Below the pieces are notes generated by a model. The model had not been told where the DNA came from. It searched no databases and worked only from the letters and a program-made list of their open reading frames with translations. From Schistosoma haematobium (lineage: Eukaryota > Platyhelminthes > Trematoda > Strigeidida > Schistosomatidae): a stretch of 64,000 bases of DNA. Positions 46,337-56,665 of this stretch are shown here, in pieces; within the stretch, counting starts at the first letter, position 1; each line of letters begins with the position of its first letter. The DNA is taken from NCBI RefSeq assembly GCF_000699445.3, contig NC_067201.1, positions 24,195,033-24,259,032 on the forward strand, read 5' to 3'. The position numbers and the translations under genes are program-made.

Positions 46337-47263
46337 TTGTCTCTGGGAATATTTGGTCGTTCGTTCGCGATGCCAAACAATCGTCGAAGGAAATTAAGTC
46401 CAAGGCTCGTGGATGTTAAAAGGGATGAACAAAAGGATAGGTCCACTCAATCAAGGCAAGTGCCTTCTGATGCCTCTATGCGTCATGGTTCATATTCTAA
46501 TAGGGACAACTGTAATTATAGTGAATTTATTTGCGATATAATGGCAGATGACAAATTAAACCTTAGTTTAGACATGAAACAAGCGAAAAGCGTGATGCCT
46601 ACGGCGCCTTTCGTAGATCCAGAGTTACCAAAGGTTGAATTGAGTTATTTCGATAGTCAACCAAGAGGTTATTGGAAGTCTTTAAGGGAGTTTGAGACCT
46701 ATGTAGAATCAAGGGTTAAGGATGATGGTCAACGTTTGCTTTATTTGATACATTATTGTAAGGGTAGGGCGAAAACAGCCATTGAGGGTTGTGTCATGAT
46801 GGAAGCATCCTCTGGTTACAAGAAGGCCAAAGAAATTTTAAAACGGTTGTTCGGACAGTCTCATGTAATCGCTAGGGAGACTTTAGAGGACTTATTCAAA
46901 ACTACAAATGTTGATTACAGTGATCCTGAGCAACTGACTAATCTAGCTATAAGGATGGAAAATTGTTCTATGGTTTTGAAACAGATGAAGTATACGGCCG
47001 ACTTAAATTCTCTAATTACTTTAGAGAGAATAGTAAGACTCTTACCTCAAGTTATGCAAACCCAGTGGGCGGACTGGGTAGATGAATTGATTGAAGATAA
47101 TAGAGAACCGACCTTTGACGAGCTTACCCAATTTATAGCATCCCGCGCGAGAGTAGCTAATAGTAGGTTTGGACGGTTAGCGAATCGTCCGAGAAAGGGA
47201 CACAACTTAAAGAAAAATTGTCACTTGCAATTGGAGCAGGAGAATAATTCGAGAGAGAGCTAA
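46337..47263 (+). pseudogene. gag: Pao gag fragment, left arm
   Basis: An open frame of about 308 codons encodes a gag-type protein: basic N-terminus, then a DUF1759-like gag core with the segment YFDSQPRGYWKSLREFE near residue 103 and RARVANSRFGRLANRPRK near the end. The natural start may be the internal Met at the MPNNRRRK segment. The frame runs off the palindrome arm at 47212 and then shifts relative to the zinc-knuckle frame, so the gene is broken. Confidence 0.7.
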
Positions 47264-47633
47264 ATGCAGTGTGTGTTCCCAGGACCATGCTATTTATAAA
47301 TGTCCAAAATTTTTAGCGCTTACCGTTCAAGAGAGATGGTCTCACGCAAAAGTTAAAGGTATCTGTTTTGTCAGCCTTAGGCAAGGACATGAAGTTAATG
47401 AATGTAAGCTGACAAAAAGTTGTAACGTTAATGGTTGTGAGAAGAAACACCATCCTTTGCTGCACAGCGAAAACGATAAATCAGTATCAATAGAACATAA
47501 GGCGGCCATAAGGATTGTGGAAGGGGGCACACGCTTCAAAAATGGTCATTTTGTTGTTCCTGTACCATGGAAAGTGAACCCAAATATGAAAGGGGGAATT
47601 ATGAAGTGGCAAACAGTAGACCACAGAGCTTGA
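47250..47633 (+). pseudogene. Pao gag zinc-knuckle segment with internal deletion
   Basis: This frame carries CSVCSQDHAIYKC (CX2CX3HX4C) and then CFVSLRQGHEVNEC, where the second cysteine of the knuckle is replaced by serine. It then passes directly to RFKNGHFVVPVPWKVNP, a segment that normally lies after the protease. The protease region is therefore missing and the metal site damaged. A frameshift separates it from the reverse transcriptase piece that follows. Confidence 0.6.
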
Positions 47634-48088
47634 AGCGTAGATTGTTGAAAGATGACATTCTGTATATCAAGTATACAAAAGGTATTGAAAGTGATTTTAT
47701 TAAGGGCTATGCGGAGAAAATCCCTGAAATACAATTGCAACCTAGTTATCGCCCCCGGTGGTACTTACCTCACCATGCAGTTTTAAATCCGAAAAAGCCA
47801 GAAAAACTGAGAGTAGTCCTTGACTGTGCCGCCAAGTTTGCAAGCGTTTCTCTAGATGATATGATTTATCAAGGACCCGACACAACTGCTGAGTTAGTGT
47901 GTGTATTACTGCGTTTTCGCAAAGAAGCAGTTGCAATCTCTGCGGATGTTGAAGAAATGTTCATGCAAGTGAAGGTCCCTGAATCTGATCGAGGAGCTTT
48001 AAGATTTCTGTGCTGGCAGGATGGAGACATGTCGAGGGAACCATCCGAGTTTCACATGACATCCCATCCATTCGATGCCACATCATAG
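47567..48088 (+). pseudogene. Truncated Pao reverse transcriptase
   Basis: BEL/Pao reverse transcriptase landmarks are readable: WYLPHHAVLNPKKPEKLRVV, then DCAAKF, DMIYQGPDTTAEL, and ISADVEEMFMQVKV (the first catalytic aspartate is in the ADVEEMF block). The frame ends at SHPFDATS, before the YxDD active-site motif, where the inverted arm begins a few tens of bases later. It cannot encode an active enzyme. Confidence 0.75.
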
Positions 48089-48122
48089 CCGTTTTACGCG
48101 AACTTTGCCTTGAATAAGACGG

Positions 48123-49570
48123 CTTTAAGTTGTGTCCCTTTCTCGGACGATTCGCTAACCGTCCAAACCTACTATTAGCTACTCTCGCGCGGGATGCTAT
48201 AAATTGGGTAAGCTCGTCAAAGGTCGGTTCTCTATTATCTTCAATCAATTCATCTACCCAGTCCGCCCACTGGGTTTGCATAACTTGAGGTAAGAGTCTT
48301 ACTATTCTCTCTAAAGTAATTAGAGAATTTAAGTCGGCCGTATACTTCATCTGTTTCAAAACCATAGAACAATTTTCCATCCTTATAGCTAGATTAGTCA
48401 GTTGCTCAGGATCACTGTAATCAACATTTGTAGTTTTGAATAAGTCCTCTAAAGTCTCCCTAGCGATTACATGAGACTGTCCGAACAACCGTTTTAAAAT
48501 TTCTTTGGCCTTCTTGTAACCAGAGGATGCTTCCATCATGACACAACCCTCAATGGCTGTTTTCGCCCTACCCTTACAATAATGTATCAAATAAAGCAAA
48601 CGTTGACCATCATCCTTAACCCTTGATTCTACATAGGTCTCAAACTCCCTTAAAGACTTCCAATAACCTCTTGGTTGACTATCGAAATAACTCAATTCAA
48701 CCTTTGGTAACTCTGGATCTACGAAAGGCGCCGTAGGCATCACGCTTTTCGCTTGTTTCATGTCTAAACTAAGGTTTAATTTGTCATCTGCCATTATATC
48801 GCAAATAAATTCACTATAATTACAGTTGTCCCTATTAGAATATGAACCATGACGCATAGAGGCATCAGAAGGCACTTGCCTTGATTGAGTGGACCTATCC
48901 TTTTGTTCATCCCTTTTAACATCCACGAGCCTTGGACTTAATTTCCTTCGACGATTGTTTGGCATCGCGAACGAACGACCAAATATTCCCAGAGACAATG
49001 ATTGGAATCAATGAAACGAAAGCCAAACGAATTCGACCAAAATATTTGCTTAGAACTGTAAGATTCAAACTACGGTTTGGACTGTTGAATAGCCTTCCAG
49101 GTACGTTAGACACGCGCCCTTTCCCGTCGAAATCAAAACAAGTAATCGGGTAAATAGCGGTTCTATAATTCATCATAAATTTAAATGTAAATCGTTACCT
49201 AAACAAATATTACCACCCGGCTATTCAACCAATAATTGTTCAATCAATAAAATCTAAATTACAATAAATAAAGTAGTTGATGAAAGATGAGGGAAAATTA
49301 CCAATCACAACAAATGAACGTTATTCTATCCTGACTGGATAGAACACACACAAAAGGAGGATCAAATCAATATGGCTACCGCCAAGAACAAGTGGCAAGT
49401 AAAACAACACTGATGCAGTTCGGGAAGAAACACGAAAACTTAGTGAAGGCGTAATAAAAATAAAACTGTAATAAAATACAAATATTAACAATTCAAATGT
49501 AATCAAAAGACAACAATGTACAACTAAGGGGATCAATAGAAACAAAGGGCAAGTATATACATGTAGGGAA
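48123..49570 (-). mobile_element. Inverted copy of Pao LTR, leader and gag (right arm)
   Basis: Reverse complement of 45766-47212. It contains the same gag frame on the minus strand (48998 down to about 48123, running on to 47961 through spacer sequence) and an inverted LTR at about 49057-49570 that lacks its first 38 bp. The shared frames translate identically, so the arms are near-perfect copies. Confidence 0.85.
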
Positions 49571-49608
49571 GTCCAATTAGCAGTCCAAGCCGTAGTTTGG
49601 ATCTTACA
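49571..49608 (+). repeat. U5-like LTR terminus closing the palindromic unit
   Basis: This 38-bp end does not match the left U3 start. Its last 28 bases resemble the U5 end of the left LTR in plus orientation (CAGTCCAAGCCGTAGTTTG then ATCTTACA), with two differences from 46251-46278. It is followed directly by the CTTAT duplication. Confidence 0.6.
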
Positions 49609-49613
49609 CTTAT

Positions 49614-50449
49614 TTGCCGAAAATATACATGATCACTCAACATTTTAAAACGGTTGTACAGACCATTTTTTGAACTGCGTCGTCTATATATTGTACTGTC
49701 AGTAATCTTGTTGATTTATATGCTCGTGCTAAATTTCATGGTCATTCCGTGTTCAGCGAATGTCCTTCTAGGAATTGCAGCTAGTGGTTATTTTTCATTA
49801 GCCAATATACATTTGATGATGGTCTGAATAGACAGATCTGCGTAGCTATGAGGTATCTCCGTAGGGAATAAGAACCTGTTGTCAACTTTAACGCAGAAAG
49901 TTAAAGAGCAAACTGACCTGATTAGACTTCACCATTAATAAGGTGACATATAAGTGTTGTTTCAGCAGACAATTACGCTTCGGTTCACAGCGCGACATCC
50001 AGTTATATTAACAGTTCAGTTGTTCCAAAATATTCTAGTTACATAACAATACTTCATACATAAACTTCCTTTTAAGACGCTATCAACCGTAAGATAACCG
50101 AAATGTCCCCGTTGAAAGCACATGTAAAGTAACAAATATGCTACGTATTGAACTACCTAATCGAGTGTGGGGCGACTGCAAGTGTGTTGTTGTTTTCGCA
50201 CAATAACGTAACAGCTAAAAGTAATTTGATATTTTTTACGACATAGGAGACCTTATTTCTCAAATTATCTGCTTCACAAATAAATGTCTGTTGAAATATC
50301 CGTGAAACAGCTAATATCCGGTTGTAATCACATGCTTTTGCTACAAATCTCTGATAAACTCCGACTATTTACTATTCTGAAACCTCCATTCCCAGTCTAT
50401 TACGACATGACGACATTCGATTCTATATAGATTTTCAAGAGTATGGAGA
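49614..50449. other. Intergenic stretch right of the palindrome
   Basis: Unique-looking sequence with no supported feature. Confidence 0.45.
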
Positions 50450-51100
50450 GTAGGACCATGAATTTGAGCTAGTCAATGTACAACAGGATGCTAGGTACAG
50501 ACTCTGACTTCTTCAGTCAGAACTACTTCCACCAGGCTCTAGAAAAGTAATATCCTGCTTTAGCATGCTCTAAAATACACTGAATAGCATATTCCCTCCT
50601 GACATAGTAATTCTTAAAACGGTCTCTAATGCAATCGTCAAGGTTATCCTCGAAGAATTTCCTATCAAAGCCCCAAAACCGGCAGGTGATCTAACCCCTT
50701 CTCCTCTTACAGCTTCTTAGATGGAGTTCTTCCTCCAAAAATGAAACCGCAACTTTCTCAAGAGATAATATAAGGTTAGGGCTAGGATTCGCTACGGATA
50801 CTCATAAATCCCCATTTGTAGACTGGTACATCAGCAATCATTCACAGTAAGACGTTATTACACGTCATTCCATCATCTTTGTAACTATTAATTAACTTTT
50901 TTGTCCTGAATAATCCGAGAGACTAAAACAAACGGAATATATCTCCATGATCAAAAGCCTTATCGTTTATTTAAAAAACATATAGTTCGTTATATCTACG
51001 TTTGACATACTACCAGAACATCATCATCAAACCCCTCAAGACAGCTGTCGAAAGACTGCAAATCAAAGAGCGAACACCCAAATATGCGCTCAAGTGAAAA
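50450..51100 (+). mobile_element. Decayed CR1/SR1-like remnant, opposite orientation
   Basis: GAAAGACTGCAAATCAAAGA and neighbouring bases match the reverse complement of about 43125-43195. Upstream, ILEEFPIKAPKPAGDLTPSP resembles the start of a non-LTR RT domain. Confidence 0.4.
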
Positions 51101-52539
51101 CTTGACAAACCCTATGGATTATCATCTCCATCTTACTGTCTATGCCTGATTCATGTTTTACAATTGACTACTATTTGCATAACGAAATATCAGTAACTAC
51201 TTCGCAGATCACACAGTTTTCACCCTTATCTATACAGTCCGGTTATCTCACATTGAATACATTTTTAATTGGATATTGAAGTGGCCCTCACAATTCTAAA
51301 CCCTTGTTCTGGGCGCGTTCAAGAGCTTTCTAATGTTAGTAGTTGGGACGTGTTATTGTATAGTTGCACAGTATTATTTTTGCACTTCAACTTATGGATT
51401 GTATGTAGGAAGATTGTTTCGCCTTAGTTCTTTTCGAAATAGCTAACGAACACGGCTAGTTGCCTGTAAGATTATCTCTATATATATCAGAATGTCTGTA
51501 TACACATTGATTATGTTCTTAGTTATCACTCGTGAAACCCGAATGTAAGTAAATAGGATTGTGATTGGTCAGAAATTTTGAGTTTGATTCACTTGAAGGT
51601 ATTTTCGTCGTTACTGTATCTGAGTTTTCATAAAGACAAGGAAATCGGACACAATAAGAGCAAATAATTAGTAAACAGTAAAAAAAGAATAAGTGTCTCT
51701 AACTAGTCGAACTCTGGCGTCCTTTCTCGCGTCCAGCTCCTGGCTCATTCGATTTACCATCTATTATGGTTTAATTTTTTTTATTCCAGACGTTCTCACT
51801 AGATTCTTTTGATAAGTATTTATTACTCTTTGTTCTGCTAACTTCATGTTACCGAGTAGGTCCTTTCCTACAGAGACAAGTCATTGACAAACGGTAGTCC
51901 CCAATGGAATTGCTAAGGAACAATGGGTGGCATAATTTTGTATTTGTAAAATTCATCAAGGAGGAATAGAAAGTAATAAGTTAATTATGTATAACCTTGT
52001 TTGGTCTGTATCATTATCTAAAATAAACTTTTATGAGTACCCAATCAAACGTGTTCAAGTTATCGGACTGGTAGATTTGTTTAGGAAAATATTCCTTTAA
52101 ATTTCATTTTGAATCCCTCAAATAACTAAGTATATATGAAGACCTAGCATAATCCTCATTGAATCAAAACAGGAGTTGAAAATCAGGTGAATAAAATCAG
52201 GATTTGATTGATATTTAACCAAATCAGTGCACATAAGTGGATGTTGTTATTGGTGACAGGTTTCGTACTTGTGTTGATTCTTTCTGTTTTATCATTCCCG
52301 TTGTGGAAGTAAGACATAAGTGATCTCATTGCATATTCCAATCAGCCTCTTTAATAGTCGACTCGATAATGTGAAGTGAAAATGAATAATAGAGTTGTCA
52401 CCAGTGAAAGCATATACTGAGAACGATTTAAAAAATAAACTTCGATGTATCTAGGTCAATGTTAATTCAAAGCCTAGTATAGCACTCTGAAATATATAAA
52501 TAGCGTGAACAAAAAATATAACCTATAAAAATGTTCTTA
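51101..52539. other. Intergenic stretch
   Basis: No supported feature; short frames only. Confidence 0.45.
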
Positions 52540-53033
52540 CCACATGTCCTGATGCCGGCGAGGGTGGGAAGAGTTGGCTCCCTCTCCAAATGCTCTCACA
52601 TAGCCACGTGTATACGGCCACTGCCAGGAAAGTCCTACTCACCACCTCGCACCACTGGTGTTGTTTGCTAAATTGAGAGGAAGAAAAGAGAATATCTAAC
52701 CGGGTCGGTGGATATGGAGGACTCACCTAGGGCAGTTGGAAAACCTTGGTTCCAAATCAATGGTGCACATGGGCTTCAGGGTCCTAAGGAAACAAACGGC
52801 GTATGAACCAATTATTGGTCACCGGTTACCATGGGACTGCATTTTATAACGCTGCCCCAATGCCTAGTGGATTAGACCTTTAGGTCAAAGGCTTGGGGTG
52901 TGGCACCCTAAGAAAACCACCTGCTTTGGTCTGCGCACCCCGGTAGTATCACAGTTCACACACAAATCAAGTGACTTGTGTGGCGCATATGTATTCGGTG
53001 CTCCTCCGTACCAATGTGTTCAAATAAATAATA
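52540..53033 (+). repeat. Repeat A copy
   Basis: Full-length by landmarks; ends in a short CAAATAAATAA. Confidence 0.75.
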
Positions 53034-53289
53034 TTCATTGTTTTGGTTATAAACGTGCAGCTGGACGAAAGGAAAAGGGGGTTGCTCATTGCTCTTGGTT
53101 GTATCAGTCATATCTAAAAAGTATACGTTTTAGTGCGTTTATCAGAAGACGGCTAGTCGTGGCTGAGAAGAACCGTCCTGTTTACTAACTACTGCTAGTG
53201 TATTGCTGTTCTAACCCAAATTTCTATCTGTTCACAGATGAAGCTACGTTTGGACTAGTTCTTTCTACAAATTGGTGAACAGTTTTGAT

Positions 53290-54210
53290 GAACAGGGTAT
53301 CACTAGATTATTAGTATTCGATGGTGCGTCTTCAAAGTATCGCTCGTGTATTTTTGGACCACCAAGTTAGTGACCCCGAGATTAGACATGTGATAGGTAA
53401 ATATTACAATGAGGTTGAAATAGTTGAGATATGCGTTACTTATGTCTAACCACCGTCTACATAAAGTGGCGGTGTATTGGTTCTGAAGAAAGTTAGAGGC
53501 ATTCAAATCGGTATAGTACAGTTCGTAGGGTCACTGACAGTTGCGCCGAGCCGTGTTAATAACCGTAAACTACTTACCTAGTTGGAGTCCGCGTGATTAT
53601 CTTAACCAATGGTTAGAGACTTGGTGATACGGCTTAGAATGGTTCACAGTGACGTTTTGCTTTAGAGTCTGAGTTATGGATCTGCCTTATATCATTTTTC
53701 CTATTCCTAATCTTTTCTACTTTACTACTGATATTGTTAGCAATTCTATTACTCAGGGATTTATTTTGAAATAATTTTATCTTTTAAAGATCCTCGTCAT
53801 TATACTTATTTGATCGAATTGTAATTGCACTATTATTTCTCTCTCATCCTGTTTGACCCATATTTATTCCGATCATGGGTCTTAAAATTTTACTTAACAT
53901 ATAAGCTGATTCAAGTTTACATTCTATATGAGTCATATTAACATTAACAATTTTATTGTATTTTGTATATCACAATCCTAAATTCACATGCTTTAAACGA
54001 TATACTTTGCCCTTAACCTGGCCATTTTTCGGATTATTAATTTGGTTATATAACTTGTAAAACCTGAAGAGAATTTATCGAAAAGAATATTCTTCGTTCA
54101 AATACTAGTCTTTTAATTTTATCTTTGTTCTAATATGGCATGGCTATTCAAACTGATGGGCGTATATGTCAGTTTCTTTGTTGCGTATGGCTGACTGACT
54201 TATCCTTCAG
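53290..54210 (+). mobile_element. Decayed RTE element, RT end to tail
   Basis: Remnants of the ATTAGTATTCGAT (LVFDHR) region, GAAGAAAGTTAGAGGCATTC and TAACCAATGGTTAGAGACTT, ending with a GGCTGACTGACTT tail at about 54206. No long frame remains. Confidence 0.55.
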
Positions 54211-54494
54211 ATCATTAAAGAATGTTTGTTCTCTAATCATTCATTATCCTTGTTATTTAAAGAAATCTTCAATCGGAAATTGATGTTATCCGGAGAAACG
54301 CTGACAACTGACTCATGATCTTAACCATTGAAAAAATAAGGGACCACTAAACTGTTCATTCCTCCTCGTTCCGAACTCTTCAACAGCACGCACCTATGAC
54401 TTTGTAAGAAATGCAACCAAAGGAAATCCGTTCATCAGATAATTGTTAACATTGACTAGTTACTGTGAATTAGTGCATATTTATACATTCTTAA

Positions 54495-54957
54495 CCAGTA
54501 GGTACGACCGAGAGTGGGGAGAGTCCGCTCTCCCTCTCGAAATGCTCTCACACGGCCACGCGTATCTAGCCTCTGCCAGGGAAGTCCTACTCACTGCCTT
54601 CTCGTGACGAGGGTGTTGTTTACAAAAATGAGAGGACGAAAAGCGAATGTCCGGCGCTTTAACCGGACCCCAAACCAAATCAATGGTGCACATGGGCTCC
54701 AGTATCCTGCGGGAACAAATGGCGTATGAACCAATTGTTGGTCACCGGCTTCCATGAGACTGCATCTCACGATGCTCCACTGCCTTGTGGATCGGACCTT
54801 CAGGTCGAAGGCTCGGGGAGTGGCCCCCAAGAAAACCACCTGCTTCGGTTTGGGCATCCGGGCCGTATCACAGCCCTCACACATATCGAATGAGATTTGT
54901 ATGGCGCATATGTATTTGGTGCCTCCTTGTACCAATGTCTATGTGTTAAAATAAATA
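54495..54957 (+). repeat. Repeat A copy immediately upstream of NDUFA1
   Basis: Well-preserved copy missing the first few bases of the head. It ends AAATAAATAAG about 50 bp before the splice acceptor at 55010, in the same orientation as NDUFA1. Confidence 0.8.
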
Positions 54958-54995
54958 AGTTCATAGTAACTGTACATTTCAATGGTTTTCTGTTA

Positions 54996-55024
54996 CTTTA
55001 TTTGCTTTAGTAATCTTCACCGTG
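54996..55024 (+). promoter_or_regulatory. Strong splice acceptor 14 nt before the NDUFA1 ATG
   Basis: A pyrimidine-rich tract ends in TTTGCTTTAG at 55001-55010, leaving a 14-nt 5' UTR before ATG at 55025. This is either a spliced-leader trans-splice site or the end of a 5' UTR intron. A repeat-A copy ends near 54957, so any local promoter would lie inside or beyond the repeat. Confidence 0.5.
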
Positions 55025-55359
55025 ATGTGGTATGAAATTCTTCCAGCGCTTTCAATAGTAACCGGAATAACATTTGCTATTCCACCTTTATTAAGTGTAA
55101 CTAATTATGCGTTTCTTGGTAGAGTAAGTTTATACTATATCCAATGATTGTTTTCTTTTTCCCATTGGAATTTTTATTTATCTCATTTTATTTTAGTGGT
55201 CTCCACCTAGTTTATTTCGATTTAAACAAGACTTCTTTCTACATTTACGTGATAAAGATCTTGAAGGACCACTTTTATTTCAAGTAGGTTAAATAAAATT
55301 AATTGAATGTATTCTTTTAAAATATTTTCAAGGATTCAGAGTTTATCCTCAAGGATTAA
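55025..55359 (+). CDS. NDUFA1: NADH dehydrogenase 1 alpha subcomplex subunit 1 (MWFE), 3 exons, 70 aa
   Basis: Exons 55025-55123 (33 codons), 55197-55283 (29 codons) and 55333-55359 (8 codons with stop) join in phase 0 across introns of 73 and 49 bp with GTAAGT and GTAGGT donors. The product is 70 aa, exactly the human NDUFA1 length. It starts MWYEILPALSIVTG, parallel to human MWFEILPGLSVMG. One hydrophobic membrane segment covers residues 7-24, followed by a basic, aromatic matrix or intermembrane tail. NDUFA1 is a single-pass accessory subunit needed for assembly of mitochondrial complex I. An AATAAA at 55411-55416 lies about 50 nt after the stop. The gene converges on the minus-strand gene ending at 56666. 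Confidence 0.9.
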
Positions 55360-55410
55360 CGAAATGTTTATTAACTGATAATGTGCATCTCTATGTAGAT
55401 TTTAGCAAAA

Positions 55411-55416
55411 AATAAA
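55411..55416 (+). terminator. Polyadenylation signal of NDUFA1
   Basis: AATAAA 51 nt downstream of the NDUFA1 stop codon, with AT-rich sequence after it. Confidence 0.6.
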
Positions 55417-55804
55417 TTTGTTGATTTACAATGTTTATTTTGAATTGGTTTGGATTGTCCCATTGTTGGTGCCTCAGTCGACAAATCTTAATTAGGAGAA
55501 ATGTACATCTTGGACTCTCTACCACTGACCACATTTTATCCGTTGTTTATCGTTTATCTTTGTGCAATGGTTTTTTAGTTTCGCGGATATTTATTCAAGG
55601 TTATTACAATACCGGAAAACGAGAATAATACTACAAAGTTCCAATGTTGTAGCTTGAATCTCTTGGATATTAAAGTATTGATGAAGACAGCTGTAAATTA
55701 TTGTGGATAATATTCAGTAACATTCTTGTTAAGTCATGCACTGAATATGAACCACTATTTCTTTCTTATGGTTTATATAATCTACAGTGATTATCTCTTT
55801 ATTA

Positions 55805-55930
55805 ATAGTTGCAGGGTAAAACGCACGTCCTAGATTCCGCTACTAGCAACAATCCATCGTCTAAAAAAGTTGTGACAAACTGGCTATATCGAAGTAATCC
55901 GCACATATACCAACAAAATTTGATCAAAAT
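55805..55930 (+). repeat. SMalpha 3' arm fragment
   Basis: AAAACGCACGTCCTAGATTC, then TAGCAACAATCCATCGTC, matching the 3' arm at 39100. It lies between the two convergent genes. Confidence 0.5.
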
Positions 55931-56624
55931 CCAGTCCTGCATATCAAAAACAAAATAATTCGAACCTTTACTAATAAAAAACATAGGCATCATACCCACT
56001 GAACAAGTTAGCAGCCATCTCAGTAGATAAAGCATTGGTCTGAATGCATCTACCCTATGATGGCTAATTCTGAGCTATATCACGTCAATATGTGACCAGT
56101 ATTAAATATATTTTAAAAACAAAAGATTTTGATAGTTTGCATTCCTGACTGGTGGTGATTCTTTTTGTTTATTGTATCAAGCGTCGTACAACTACCATAA
56201 TCTTATTCAATTCAATAAACTGCCATCGAATTTCATCACGGATGCAACTGCACTACTATAAACAAATCTTAGTCATACCTTTCAAGATTTCGAACCACAG
56301 ATCATGCATTATCGTTCGGCAGAGTATAATTAAAAAGTCTATACTTTTTAGACACGCATTAGTCAGCAAGTCATCAAGTAATGTTATTTGTAAGGTGTAT
56401 AATTAACAGAGATATGGTTATGTCATCGCTCAGTTTAAAGCAGTATTAGATATGATTGTCAGATGGATGACTATAATCCGTTTATCAGAAGTAATAGTGT
56501 ATTTTGGTTAGAAAATCACAAAGGTGGTCGATTTTCCACAACATAATACTAAAACCCTGTTCCTAGTGAAACCAATTGTACTACACCATAACAGAAGCAC
56601 AAATTCACAATTGATCGATTTATA

Positions 56625-56630
56625 TTTATT
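56625..56630 (-). terminator. Polyadenylation signal of the unrecognised minus-strand gene
   Basis: AATAAA on the minus strand about 36 nt beyond the TGA at 56668-56666. Confidence 0.55.
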
Positions 56631-56665
56631 GTAGACAAGAAAAAATACAGGATTACAAAATGCTT

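Larger units (their letters stand above)
45727..49608. mobile_element. Palindromic BEL/Pao LTR retroelement insertion with 5-bp target duplication
   Basis: A 3882-bp unit starts TGTAAG, ends CTTACA, and is flanked on both sides by CTTAT (45722-45726 and 49609-49613). The left arm 45766-47212 and right arm 48123-49570 are reverse complements: position x pairs with 95335 minus x, and several overlapping reading frames are identical in both. Each arm holds an LTR, a leader and gag. The 910-bp spacer carries a zinc-knuckle segment and a truncated Pao reverse transcriptase. The 5-bp duplication is typical for LTR elements and indicates that the palindrome integrated as one molecule. No protease, RNase H or integrase coding is seen. 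Confidence 0.88.

Noticed and set aside
46159..46419. Small plus-strand frame in the Pao leader, also seen inverted at 48916-49176
   Set aside because: It straddles the LTR end and leader, has no known Pao counterpart, and overlaps gag in another frame.
54481..54935. Open frames on both strands upstream of NDUFA1
   Set aside because: They recur in other repeat A copies with different breaks, so they reflect the repeat sequence, not a gene.
55431..55628. Plus-strand frame just after NDUFA1
   Set aside because: It begins after the NDUFA1 polyadenylation signal, has no splice partner, and its composition looks random.
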